Below, piece by piece: positions 14,864 to 22,090 of a stretch of 26,179 nucleotides of DNA; position 1 is the first letter of the stretch, and every line of letters starts with the position of its first letter. This DNA is from DATBLE01 sp050258035. Lineage in GTDB: Bacteria > Actinomycetota > Thermoleophilia > Gaiellales > Gaiellaceae. A program made the position numbers and the translations under genes. The notes under the pieces were generated by a model. It saw nothing but the letters and a program-made list of their open reading frames with translations. It did no database searches and was not told the DNA's origin. Location: assembly GCA_050258035.1 (NCBI GenBank), contig JBLMYA010000094.1, forward strand, positions 1 to 26,179, written 5' to 3'.

Positions 14864-15954
14864 CAGACCTTCACTCCCAGCTTGTCGATGATCGCGTCCG
14901 CGACCTCGCTCGTCCCGACGGCGGTCGGGTCGTCGCGGGTCGGCTTCATGTCGTAGGTGAGGCTCTTCCCTTCGCGGATCACGTCCGCGATGGCGCCCTC
15001 CAGCCGGTCGGCCGCCTCCGGCTCGTCCAGGTGGCGGAGCATCAGCACGCCCGAGAGCAGCTGGGCCATGGGGTTCACCTTGTTCTGGCCGGCGTACTTG
15101 GGCGCCGAGCCGTGCGTCGGCTCGAAGACGGCGACGTGCTCCCCGTAGTTCGCGCCGGGCGCCATCCCGAGCCCGCCGATCATCCCCGCGCAGAGGTCGG
15201 AGAGGACGTCGCCGTACAGGTTCGGGAGCACGAGCATGTCGTACTCCTCCGGCCGCTGCACGAGCTGCATGCACATGTTGTCCACGATCCGGTCGTCGAA
15301 CTCGATGTCGCCGTTCTCGGCCGCGACCTCGCGCGCGACGCGCAGCCAGAGGCCGTCGGAGAACTTCATGATGTTCGCCTTGTGGACGGCCGTGAGCTTC
15401 CGACGGCCGTTTCGGCGCGCGTAGTCGAACGCGAACTCGAAGATCCGTCGCGTCCCGGTCACCGAGATCGGCTTGATCGAGATGCCCGCGTCGCTCCAGC
15501 GCAGCCGGCTGCCTTTCGACTCGATCCAGGCGATCAGCTCCCGAGCGTCCGGCGTGCCCTGCTCGAACTCGACGCCGACGTAGAGATCCTCGGTGTTCTC
15601 CCGGACGATGATCAGGTCGACGTCGTCGAAGCGGGTGCGAACGCCCTGGTAGGACTTGCACGGCCGCACCTGCGCGTACATGTCGAGCTCCTTGCGAAGC
15701 CCGACGTTGACGGAGCGGAAGCCACCGCCGATCGGGGTCGTGATCGGCCCTTTCAGGGCGACGCCGTTGGCCCGGATCGACTCCAGGGTCGCGGGCGGCA
15801 GCGGGTTGCCGTCGTTCTCCTCCATCACGTCCGTGCCCGCGTGCTGGACGTCCCAGTCGAAAGCGACGCCGGTCGCCTCGAGGACACGGCGTGTGGCCTC
15901 GGTCAGCTCGGGACCCGTGCCGTCGCCGGGAATCAATGTCACGCGGTGCGCCAC
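14863..15954 (-). CDS. icd: Isocitrate dehydrogenase (short isocitrate/isopropylmalate family type)
   Basis: This protein (about 363 aa) would oxidise isocitrate to 2-oxoglutarate. Motifs are VTLIPGDGTGPELT, KGPITTPIGGGFRSVNVGLRKELD, ENTEDLYVGVE, HKANIMKFSDGLW (catalytic Lys), the metal-binding NLYGDVLSDLCAGMIGG, and HGSAPKYAGQNKVNP. ENTEDLYVGVE and the RSVNVGLRKELDMYA region favour isocitrate over isopropylmalate. APKYAG carries the Lys-Tyr pair typical of NADP enzymes, but the family size is nearer the NAD type, so the cofactor is open. I chose GTG 15954, which gives MAHRVTLIPGDG and lies 8 nt after a TAGAGT box; ATG 16023 would run into the citrate synthase gene. It is divergent from citrate synthase and coupled to mdh. 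Confidence 0.9.
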   Translation of the reverse strand: MAHRVTLIPGDGTGPELTEATRRVLEATGVAFDWDVQHAGTDVMEENDGNPLPPATLESIRANGVALKGPITTPIGGGFRSVNVGLRKELDMYAQVRPCKSYQGVRTRFDDVDLIIVRENTEDLYVGVEFEQGTPDARELIAWIESKGSRLRWSDAGISIKPISVTGTRRIFEFAFDYARRNGRRKLTAVHKANIMKFSDGLWLRVAREVAAENGDIEFDDRIVDNMCMQLVQRPEEYDMLVLPNLYGDVLSDLCAGMIGGLGMAPGANYGEHVAVFEPTHGSAPKYAGQNKVNPMAQLLSGVLMLRHLDEPEAADRLEGAIADVIREGKSLTYDMKPTRDDPTAVGTSEVADAIIDKLGVKV

Positions 15955-15962
15955 GGGCCTTG

Positions 15963-15968
15963 ACTCTA
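15963..15968 (-). promoter_or_regulatory. -10 box TAGAGT for icd-mdh (leaderless)
   Basis: TAGAGT on the minus strand ends 8 nt before GTG 15954, back to back with the citrate synthase box at 15996-16001 in a 55-bp divergent region. Confidence 0.5.
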
Positions 15969-15995
15969 CCGGCGTATCGGTGTTCCCGGTCCGGG

Positions 15996-16001
15996 TACAT
16001 T
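15996..16001 (+). promoter_or_regulatory. -10 box TACATT for citrate synthase (leaderless)
   Basis: TACATT ends 8 nt before ATG 16010. No Shine-Dalgarno is seen in the 8-nt interval (CCAGCCCG). Confidence 0.5.
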
Positions 16002-16009
16002 CCAGCCCG

Positions 16010-17092
16010 ATGAACGAGTTCAAGCCCGGACTCGAAGGGGTCGTCGCGGTCGAGACCGAGATCGCCGAGCCCGACAGGGAAGGCGGGGTTCTCCGCTACC
16101 GCGGGGTCGACATCGAAGAGCTCGTCGGCCACGTCCCCTACGAGCGCGTGTGGGGGCTGCTCGTCGACAACGAGCTCGACTCGGTGATGCCGGAGCCGGA
16201 GCCGTACGAGCCCGTCGGCCTGACCGGCAACGCCCCGGCCGACCTCCAGGCCGAGACCGCCCGGATGGCGGCGCTCTGGAAGCTCGGCAAGCTGAACGAG
16301 ATCTCGGACGACCAGGCGCGCGAGGATCTCGGCCGCCTTTCCGCCCAGATGATGGGGATCGTCGCCCGCTCGGCCCGCGTCGCGGACGGCCACGCCGACC
16401 AGATCCCGGCTGAGGTCGTCGCAGCGGGGAAGACGGCAGCCGAGAGGTTCCTGCTCCAGTGGCGCGGCGAGGCCGACCCGAAGGCTGCCCGCGCGATCGA
16501 CACGTACTGGATCTGCACCGCCGAGCATGGGCTGAACGCCTCCACCTTCACCGCCCGCGTCGTCGCCTCCACCGGCGCCGACTGCGGCGCCGCGCTCTCC
16601 GCGGCGGTCGGGGCGCTCTCGGGGCCCCTGCACGGCGGCGCACCGGCCTATGTGAAGCCGATGCTCGAGGAGGTCGCGCGGACGGGCGATCCGGAGAGGT
16701 GGGTCAAGGACGCCCTCGACTCCGGTAAGCGGATCATGGGCTTCGGCCACCGCATCTACCGCGCCGAGGACCCACGTTCGCGGATCCTGAAGGAGACGGC
16801 GCGCGAGCTGGGCTCGCCGCAGATCGAGATCGCAGAGCGCCTCGAACAGGCGGCGCTCGAGGAGCTCGAGCGGCGTCACCCCGAGCGGCCGCTGAAGACC
16901 AACGTCGAGTACTACTCGGCGATCGTCCTCGACATCGCCGAGATTCCGCCGCCCCTCGCGCCGGCGATGTTCGCGTGCTCGCGGGTCGCGGGCTGGTCGG
17001 CGCACATCCTCGAGCAGAAGCGCACGGGCAAGCTGTTCCGCCCGAACGCGCGCTACGTCGGGCCTGCTCCGCGCTCCCTCGAGCCGGCTTGA
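16010..17092 (+). CDS. gltA: Citrate synthase, short (CitA-like) type
   Basis: This 360-aa enzyme condenses acetyl-CoA with oxaloacetate. The conserved segments are LRYRGVDIEELV, CTAEHGLNAST (His173), SGPLHGGAPAYVKPMLEEV (His208), IMGFGHRIYRAEDPR (His247) and the C-terminal FACSRVAGWSAHILEQ. It lacks the N-terminal domain of type II enzymes, so it is the short, dimeric type found in Gram-positives and archaea and resembles mycobacterial CitA. At the catalytic aspartate position (NVDFYS in most enzymes) it reads NVEYYS, with Glu300. Start ATG 16010 follows a TACATT box at 8 nt. It is divergent from icd-mdh and shares a unit with a HEAT-repeat gene whose start overlaps its stop. Confidence 0.92.
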   Translation: MNEFKPGLEGVVAVETEIAEPDREGGVLRYRGVDIEELVGHVPYERVWGLLVDNELDSVMPEPEPYEPVGLTGNAPADLQAETARMAALWKLGKLNEISDDQAREDLGRLSAQMMGIVARSARVADGHADQIPAEVVAAGKTAAERFLLQWRGEADPKAARAIDTYWICTAEHGLNASTFTARVVASTGADCGAALSAAVGALSGPLHGGAPAYVKPMLEEVARTGDPERWVKDALDSGKRIMGFGHRIYRAEDPRSRILKETARELGSPQIEIAERLEQAALEELERRHPERPLKTNVEYYSAIVLDIAEIPPPLAPAMFACSRVAGWSAHILEQKRTGKLFRPNARYVGPAPRSLEPA

Positions 17093-17580
17093 CCCTCGCC
17101 GAGGCGGCGGCCCAGGCGGACGCCCTCGCCGGCGAAGGCAAGGAGCGCGAGCTCGCGGACCTGCGCCGCGAGTGGGAGGACGAGGTCGAGGGCGCGGCGC
17201 GGAGCGCCGACTACCGAGAGCGTGCGGTCGCGTACCGCGCGCTCGGCCAGTTCCGCTTCCGGCAGAAGATCGAGCTGCTCGCGCGGGGGCTCGACGACGA
17301 GAGCCCTGCCTGCCGCGGCTCGGCGCTGATCTCCCTCGAGCTGCTGTCTCGGGACGCACCGGGCGCAGTCAACTCGGTGCGGTCTGCCCTCCACCGGTTG
17401 GCGACCGCCGACGACAACCAGGCCGTGCGCCGGCTGGCGATCGTCTGCCTGAAGAACGGCTCCGCGCACCGCGACACGATCGCGCTTCTCGAGGGGCTGG
17501 CGAACGACGACCGGCAGGAGCGCGACCTGGCCGAGACGGCCGCGAAGGTCGCAGCCGGACTCAAGCGGAAGAGCCGCTAG
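17089..17580 (+). CDS. HEAT-like helical-repeat protein coupled to citrate synthase
   Basis: This all-helical protein of about 163 aa is made of HEAT/PBS-lyase-like repeats: RERAVAYRALGQFRFRQKIELLARGLDDES, CRGSALISLELLS...AVNSVRSALHRLATADDNQAVRRLAIVCLKNG, RDTIALLEGLANDDRQERDLAETAAKVAAGL. The N terminus is charged and probably coiled-coil. There are no catalytic motifs, so a scaffold or protein-binding role is inferred. The TTG at 17089 overlaps the citrate synthase TGA (TTGA), and no better start exists nearby. Its TAG stop shares the palindrome CTAG with the stop of the convergent recombinase gene. Confidence 0.75.
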   Translation: MTLAEAAAQADALAGEGKERELADLRREWEDEVEGAARSADYRERAVAYRALGQFRFRQKIELLARGLDDESPACRGSALISLELLSRDAPGAVNSVRSALHRLATADDNQAVRRLAIVCLKNGSAHRDTIALLEGLANDDRQERDLAETAAKVAAGLKRKSR

Positions 17581-18470
17581 CTCGTTCCCCGACGGCGTGC
17601 GTGCGGGTGCGCCTGGAAGTAGGCCTCGCGCCGCCGCCGGTCGGAGACGTGCGTGTAGATCTGCGTGGTCGCGAGATCGGCGTGACCGAGCATCTCCTGC
17701 ACCGAGCGCAGGTCGGCACCGCCCTCCAGGAGGTGCGTCGCGAAGGAGTGGCGGAGGAGATGAGGGTGAACGCGCTCCGGGTCGAGGCCCGCCTTCTCTG
17801 CGAGCCGCCGGATGATCAAGAAGGCGCCCGCCCGCGTCAGCGGGCCACCGCGGGCGTTGAGGAAGAGCTCCGGACGAAGACGCCGGTCGAGGTAGGGCCG
17901 GCCGCGCGCGAGGTACCGGCGGAGCGCTTCGGCGGCCGAGCGCCCGATCGGGACGATGCGCTCCTTGTTCCCCTTGCCGACGCAACGGACGAGCCGCTCG
18001 TCGAGGTCGACGGCATGCCGCTCGAGCCCCACCGCCTCGCTCACGCGCAGGCCCCCGCCGTACAGGAGCTCGACCAGCGCGGCGTCCCGGAGGGCACGCG
18101 GGCCGGTGCCGGCGGCCGCTTCGATCAGCCGCTCGGTCTCGCGGGCGGAGAGCGTCCGTGGCAGCCTGGGACGACGCCGCGGCGATTCGAGCTCGGCGGC
18201 GGGGTTGTCGCCGCGGGCTCCGAGCAGCACCTGGTGGGCGAAGAACGCCCGTGCAGCGGAAACCCGGCGCGAAAGGGTCGCAGCCGAGAGCCCCTCGGCC
18301 CGAAGTTGCGCGAGGTAGAGGCGGAGGTCGTCAGTGGTGGCAGCGGCGACAGGCTTCCGGAGGCGGCGGGAGATGTCGGTGAGATCGCGCCGGTATGCCT
18401 CGACCGTCCGAGTCGCACGCCTCGTCGCGAGCAGCGCGAGGAAGCCTTCGAGCTCGCGATCTGCGGTCAT
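17577..18470 (-). CDS. xerD: Tyrosine recombinase, XerD-like
   Basis: This 297-aa integrase has an N-terminal SAM-like core-binding domain (about 1-95) and a catalytic domain with all six residues: Arg142 in GGLRVSEAVGL, Lys166 in GKGNKER, His237 and Arg240 in HPHLLRHSFATHLLEGG, His263 in GHADLATTQIYTHV and the nucleophile Tyr272. Length and the QEMLGHADLATTQIYTHV signature match XerD of chromosome dimer resolution. It starts at ATG 18470, overlapping the upstream recombinase stop by 4 nt (ATGA). Two adjacent Xer genes could form the XerCD pair or belong to an integrative element. Assignment as XerD rather than XerC is by similarity only. Confidence 0.85.
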   Translation of the reverse strand: MTADRELEGFLALLATRRATRTVEAYRRDLTDISRRLRKPVAAATTDDLRLYLAQLRAEGLSAATLSRRVSAARAFFAHQVLLGARGDNPAAELESPRRRPRLPRTLSARETERLIEAAAGTGPRALRDAALVELLYGGGLRVSEAVGLERHAVDLDERLVRCVGKGNKERIVPIGRSAAEALRRYLARGRPYLDRRLRPELFLNARGGPLTRAGAFLIIRRLAEKAGLDPERVHPHLLRHSFATHLLEGGADLRSVQEMLGHADLATTQIYTHVSDRRRREAYFQAHPHARRRGTS

Positions 18471-19291
18471 GACCGTGGGTGGGCCCTGTCGTAGACGCGG
18501 CGAAGCCGGCGGCCGTCGACGTGGCTGTAGATCTGGGTGGTCGAGAGCGAGCTGTGTCCGAGCAGCTCCTGGATCACCCGCAGGTCGGCGCCGCCCTCCA
18601 GCAGGTGGGTCGCGAACGCGTGACGCAGCCGGTGGGGGTTGGGCGTCAGCCGGCGGAGGGTGCTCGTGTCGAGCCGGCGCCCGCGCGCCGAGAGGAAGAC
18701 GGCGTTCCCGGCACCCCGTGCGAGGTGCGGGCGGCCGTCGCGCAGATACCGGGCGAGCCGGAGGGCGGCCTCCTCGCCGAGCGGCACGGTCCGCTCCTTC
18801 CCGCCCTTCCCGCGGACGTGGACGAGCTCCTGGTCGAAGTCGACGTCCTCGAGGTCGAGGCCGACCGCCTCGGCGCTGCGCAGTCCGGCCGAGTAGACGA
18901 GCTCGACCAGCGCGCGGTCGCGCAGCCCGAGGGGCCCGCCGCGCTCCAGGCCGTCGAGCTGGCTGTCGACCTCGTCCGGCTTGGGTGCGGACGGCAGCCG
19001 CCTGGGACGCCTCGGGCCGAGCGAGGCGTCGGGAACTCGCGCGGGGCCGAGCGCCGAGCGGAGCAAGGCGCGCACGGCGGACAGCTTGCGTCCGATCGTG
19101 GCCGGCGCGAGCTTCGGTCTCCGGCGTCCCAGGTCGGCGACGTAGTCGGAGAGGACGCGGACGTCGACCTCCTCGAGCTCGAGCCGCCGCGAGCGCAGCC
19201 ACGCCTCGAACTGCTCGAGATCGGTGCGGTACGCGCGCCGAGTCGACTCGGCGAGCGCCGGGCTGGAGAGCAGGCGGTCGATCTCTTCCAT
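18467..19291 (-). CDS. xerC: Tyrosine recombinase, XerC-like
   Basis: This 274-aa protein is a second integrase with an intact active site: Arg138 (SAGLRSAEAVGL), Lys162 (GKGGKER), His220 and Arg223 (NPHRLRHAFATHLLEGG), His246 (GHSSLSTTQIYSHV) and Tyr255. The N-terminal core-binding domain (1-100) contains STRRAYRTDLEQFEAWL. It is clearly paralogous to the downstream recombinase but diverged, and shorter by about 20 residues in the catalytic domain. ATG 19291 is the only convincing start; no TAnnnT box or Shine-Dalgarno was seen. A palindromic site (19337-19351) lies 45 bp upstream. Which of the pair is functionally XerC cannot be settled here. Confidence 0.83.
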   Translation of the reverse strand: MEEIDRLLSSPALAESTRRAYRTDLEQFEAWLRSRRLELEEVDVRVLSDYVADLGRRRPKLAPATIGRKLSAVRALLRSALGPARVPDASLGPRRPRRLPSAPKPDEVDSQLDGLERGGPLGLRDRALVELVYSAGLRSAEAVGLDLEDVDFDQELVHVRGKGGKERTVPLGEEAALRLARYLRDGRPHLARGAGNAVFLSARGRRLDTSTLRRLTPNPHRLRHAFATHLLEGGADLRVIQELLGHSSLSTTQIYSHVDGRRLRRVYDRAHPRS

Positions 19292-19333
19292 GCCGAAGAG
19301 TTCGAGCCGGCCGCGGTGACCCCTACGGCGAGG

Positions 19334-19354
19334 CTCGTAACACTGTGTTACTTG
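19334..19354. repeat. Direct repeat copy 1 with palindrome GTAACACTGTGTTAC
   Basis: A 15-bp perfect palindrome (arms GTAACAC/GTGTTAC, central T, 19337-19351) within a 21-base sequence repeated exactly 55 bp downstream. It is an AT-rich island in very GC-rich DNA, upstream of the recombinase pair. It looks like a dimeric regulator operator (TetR-type geometry) or a recombination site. Confidence 0.75.
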
Positions 19355-19388
19355 CCTCGAGAACGGCTGCGCGGGCCGGCTCCGCTGA

Positions 19389-19409
19389 CTCGTAACACTG
19401 TGTTACTTG
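19389..19409. repeat. Direct repeat copy 2 with palindrome GTAACACTGTGTTAC
   Basis: The second exact copy of the 21-base sequence (palindrome 19392-19406) lies 16 bp past the nuclease stop. Copies are 55 bp apart, about five helical turns, with 34 bp of GC-rich DNA between. Confidence 0.75.
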
Positions 19410-19422
19410 GAGGGACTCGCCG

Positions 19423-19923
19423 TTACCGGCCGGTGTCGGCGGCGTGGTAGGGGTCGAACGGGGTTCCGGGGCACGCGCCCCACAGCCCCCGGCGGGCGGC
19501 GCGGGCGGCCCGACCGGCCGAGAGCAGCTGCCCGGCGTAGCGGCCGCGGTCGTGGTCGTAGAACCAGACCGTCGCCGCCCCTTCGCGGACGAGCTCGAGG
19601 TTGAGGTTCAGCGGCCCGCGGAGGACGTACCGGAGCAGACGGCCGTAACGGTCGACCCGGTCGAGACGCGGATCGGACTCGACGCGGACGGTCGTGCCCG
19701 GCGGGAGGAGACGCCGGAGCACGCTGCGGGCCCGGGCGCCGTAGCACTCCCGCTCCTGTACCTCCGGAGCGTCGATCTGGACGAGTCGGACATGCTCCCC
19801 GTTTGCGAGCACGACCGTGTCACCGTCGATCACGTACTGGATCCGGGCGAACTGCGATCGAGACGCCGAGGCCGGCATAGCGAGCACGAGGGCGAGGCCG
19901 AACAGGACGAGTCCCAGCCGCAC
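19423..19923 (-). CDS. Secreted staphylococcal-nuclease-like (thermonuclease) protein
   Basis: This 166-aa protein has a signal-peptide-like N terminus (hydrophobic LGLVLFGLALVLAMPASA, residues 3-20) followed by an SNase OB-fold: YVIDGDTVVL (calcium-side Asp residues), HVRLVQIDAPEVQE (Arg46 and Glu54 at catalytic positions) and DRYGRLLRYV (Arg95 at the third position). NLELVREGAATV is also typical of the family. Its likely role is extracellular or envelope-associated DNA/RNA hydrolysis. Two cysteines (60, 151) may form a disulfide. The GTG start at 19923 is chosen because it precedes the signal peptide directly. It lies upstream of the recombinase pair on the same strand, 131 bp away. Confidence 0.85.
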   Translation of the reverse strand: MRLGLVLFGLALVLAMPASASRSQFARIQYVIDGDTVVLANGEHVRLVQIDAPEVQERECYGARARSVLRRLLPPGTTVRVESDPRLDRVDRYGRLLRYVLRGPLNLNLELVREGAATVWFYDHDRGRYAGQLLSAGRAARAARRGLWGACPGTPFDPYHAADTGR

Positions 19924-19984
19924 GGGTACAGCATGCCCCGACCGTCGGGCGGGCGCGGACCGACCCGCCGGTGCCGGGGCAGGG

Positions 19985-19990
19985 ATAGTA
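19985..19990 (-). promoter_or_regulatory. Candidate -10 TACTAT for the nuclease gene
   Basis: TACTAT on the minus strand would give a leader of about 55 nt before GTG 19923. It overlaps the plus-strand box at 19989-19994. Confidence 0.25.
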
Positions 19991-19994
19991 GGCT
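19989..19994 (+). promoter_or_regulatory. -10 box TAGGCT for the DUF3237-like gene
   Basis: TAGGCT ends 9 nt before ATG 20004, with no ribosome binding site. Confidence 0.4.
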
Positions 19995-20003
19995 CGCGCG
20001 CGG

Positions 20004-20426
20004 ATGAGGCTCGAGCACATCTTCGACCTCGACCTGCGGTACGAGGGGGAGTACGTCGTCGTGCGGCCGTACGGAGGCCTCGACGGAACCGGCTACGCCG
20101 CCGGGACGGGACGTGCGACGGGGCCGCGGGTCGAGGGGTCGGTTCGGTTCTCGAACAACCCGCGGATCCGCGGGGACGGCGTCCTGCTCGCCGATCTCGC
20201 GGGTGCGATCGCCACGGACGACGGAGCCCGGATCGTCTTCTCGGTCACCGGCATCGGCCGCAGGAGCGAGAACGGCCGCAGCTTCGACGTCGCGCTGGCG
20301 ATGACTCTGGAGTCCGACGACGAACGGTACGGGTGGGCGAACGAGGCACTCTGCATCGCCGGCGCCACCGTCGTCGGCCGGCACGTGAAGATGCAGGTTC
20401 ACCGTTTACTCGTCGAAGGCACGTAG
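20004..20426 (+). CDS. DUF3237-like beta-barrel protein
   Basis: This 140-aa protein begins MRLEHIFDLDLRYEGEYVVV and contains RVEGSVRFSNNPRIRGDGVLLADLAGAIATDDGARIVFSVTGIG. That matches the usual DUF3237 plan (an N-terminal LEPLF-like strand, then GxVLPGGxDW.....G...LDARYxLxTDDGAxIxVxxxG), from memory. It has no signal peptide or membrane helix. Start ATG 20004 follows a TAGGCT box by 9 nt. Its TAG stop is also the first half of a -10-like hexamer for pckA. The family has no established function. Confidence 0.6.
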   Translation: MRLEHIFDLDLRYEGEYVVVRPYGGLDGTGYAAGTGRATGPRVEGSVRFSNNPRIRGDGVLLADLAGAIATDDGARIVFSVTGIGRRSENGRSFDVALAMTLESDDERYGWANEALCIAGATVVGRHVKMQVHRLLVEGT

Positions 20427-20429
20427 GAT
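20424..20429 (+). promoter_or_regulatory. -10 box TAGGAT for pckA, overlapping a stop codon
   Basis: TAGGAT starts with the stop codon of the DUF3237-like gene. A transcript from about 20436 would have a short leader with GAGGAGAG at 20438-20445. Confidence 0.4.
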
Positions 20430-20437
20430 TCGGATCC

Positions 20438-20445
20438 GAGGAGAG
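20438..20445 (+). promoter_or_regulatory. Shine-Dalgarno GAGGAGAG that decides the pckA start
   Basis: GAGGAG (20438-20443) is 7 nt from an in-frame ATC codon at 20451 and 37 nt from the first canonical start, GTG 20481. Its position argues for initiation at the ATC. Confidence 0.45.
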
Positions 20446-20480
20446 CTGCGATCGCGATCACGACACAGAGTCCGCTCGGC

Positions 20481-22040
20481 GTGAACGGGTTGAATCCCGA
20501 GGGCCGCGTCTACCGCCAGCCGACGGCGGCGCTGCTCTACACGCACGCGCTGGCGCGGGGTGAGGGGCGCCTGGCGGAGGGCGGGCCGCTGTGCGTCGAC
20601 ACCGGCCGGTTCACCGGCCGTTCGCCCGAGGACAAGTTCGTGGTCCAGGAGCCTGGATCCGAAAGCCGGATCTGGTGGGGAAAGGTCAACCAGCCGCTCT
20701 CGGAGACCCACTTCGAGGGCCTGCGCGAAAAGGTGGTCGCCCACCTCGGCACCCACGACCTCTACGTCGTCGACGCGTTCGCGGGCGCGGACGAGGCGCA
20801 CCGCATCTCGGTCCGGGTGGTCACCGACCGGGCGTACCACGCGCTGTTCGCGAAGACGATGTTCATCGAGCCGACCACCGAGGAGCTCGAGGACTTCGAG
20901 CCCGAGGCGCTCGTTCTCCACGCGCCGGCGGTCGAGGCCGATCCGGCCGGAGACGGCACGCGCAGCGGCACGTTCATCGTCCTCCATCCCGGTCGCACCG
21001 AGGTGCTGATCGGCGGCACGTTCTACGCCGGCGAGATCAAGAAGTCGATCTTCACGGTGATGAACGACAGGCTCCCGCTCGAGGGCGTCTTCCCGATGCA
21101 CTGCTCCGCGAACGTGGACGGCCACGGCCGGGTTGCGATCTTCTTCGGGCTCTCCGGAACCGGCAAGACGACGCTCTCGGCCGACCCGGAGCGATCGCTG
21201 ATCGGCGACGACGAGCACGGCTGGGGCGACAGCGGCATCTTCAACGTCGAGGGCGGCTGCTACGCGAAGGTGATCCGGCTCTCCCCCGAGGCGGAGCCGG
21301 CGATCTACCGGACGACGCGGACCTTCGGGACGATCCTCGAGAACGTCGTCGTCGACGAGAACGGCGTTCTCGACCTCGACGACGCCTCGAAGACCGAGAA
21401 CACGCGCGCCGCGTACAGGCTGGAGCAGATCGCGAACGCGCTGCCTTCGAAGCAGGCGGGCCATCCGAGCGCCGTGATCATGCTCACCGCCGATGCGTTC
21501 GGGATCCTGCCGCCGATCGCCCGGCTCACCCGCGCACAGGCGATGTTCTACTTCCTGTCCGGCTACACGGCGAAGGTGGCCGGGACCGAGATCGGAGTCA
21601 CCGAGCCGCAGGCGACCTTCTCGGCCTGCTTCGGCGCGCCGTTCCTGCCGCAGGAGCCCGCGGTCTACGCGCACATGCTGGGTGAGAAGCTCGATTCCCA
21701 TCCGCACGCAACGGTCTGGCTGGTGAACACGGGCTGGACGGGCGGGCCGTTCGGCGAGGGGCACCGGATGCCGATCTCGGCCACACGCGCACTTCTCCGG
21801 GCGGCGCTCGACGAGGGGCTGCGGAGCGTCGAGTACCGCACCGACCCCGTGTTCGGGTTCGAGGTGCCGGTCTCCGCGCCGGGGATGGACGACGCGTTGC
21901 TCGACCCGCGCTCGACGTGGAGCGACCCCGCCGCCTACGACCGCAAGGCCCGCGGGCTCGCCCGGATGTTCCGCGACAACTTCGAGCAGTTCGCCGAATC
22001 GGCGGGAGCGGCCGTAACTGCGGCCGGGCCGCGCGCTTGA
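20481..22040 (+). CDS. pckA: Phosphoenolpyruvate carboxykinase (ATP)
   Basis: This protein (about 519 aa from GTG 20481) converts oxaloacetate and ATP to PEP, CO2 and ADP, linking the TCA cycle to gluconeogenesis. It has the ATP-type signature: TGRFTGRSPEDKF (42-53), WGKVNQPL, GGTFYAGEIKKSIFTVMN (178-195), the P-loop GLSGTGKTT (223-231), the metal/nucleotide motif GDDEHGW (242-248), and ENTRAAYRLEQI with FLSGYTAKVAGTE further on. GTG 20481 lacks a ribosome binding site. The in-frame ATC at 20451 follows GAGGAGAG by the right distance, and the ten extra codons (IAITTQSPLG) precede the VNGLNP homology block, so the true start may be upstream. Most actinobacteria use the GTP enzyme, so the ATP type is notable. 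Confidence 0.93.
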   Translation: MNGLNPEGRVYRQPTAALLYTHALARGEGRLAEGGPLCVDTGRFTGRSPEDKFVVQEPGSESRIWWGKVNQPLSETHFEGLREKVVAHLGTHDLYVVDAFAGADEAHRISVRVVTDRAYHALFAKTMFIEPTTEELEDFEPEALVLHAPAVEADPAGDGTRSGTFIVLHPGRTEVLIGGTFYAGEIKKSIFTVMNDRLPLEGVFPMHCSANVDGHGRVAIFFGLSGTGKTTLSADPERSLIGDDEHGWGDSGIFNVEGGCYAKVIRLSPEAEPAIYRTTRTFGTILENVVVDENGVLDLDDASKTENTRAAYRLEQIANALPSKQAGHPSAVIMLTADAFGILPPIARLTRAQAMFYFLSGYTAKVAGTEIGVTEPQATFSACFGAPFLPQEPAVYAHMLGEKLDSHPHATVWLVNTGWTGGPFGEGHRMPISATRALLRAALDEGLRSVEYRTDPVFGFEVPVSAPGMDDALLDPRSTWSDPAAYDRKARGLARMFRDNFEQFAESAGAAVTAAGPRA

Positions 22041-22078
22041 CGCGGGGATCTACCGAGGCGTCGACGCTGCTCCGAACC

Positions 22079-22084
22079 TAGCTT
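22079..22084 (+). promoter_or_regulatory. -10 box TAGCTT for the sdhCAB operon (leaderless)
   Basis: TAGCTT ends 6 nt before GTG 22091, and no ribosome binding site is present. It predicts a leaderless sdh transcript. Confidence 0.5.
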
Positions 22085-22090
22085 CGACAC

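Noticed and set aside
17172..18494. Plus-strand open frame of about 440 codons across the HEAT-repeat and recombinase genes
   Set aside because: It is antisense to intact recombinase active-site motifs and shows no conserved sequence of its own.
19334..19409. The palindromic pair as a classical dif site
   Set aside because: dif sites have two 11-bp arms separated by 6-8 bp; here the palindrome has 7-bp arms with a 1-bp centre and occurs twice, so a dimeric operator fits better, though recombination is not excluded.
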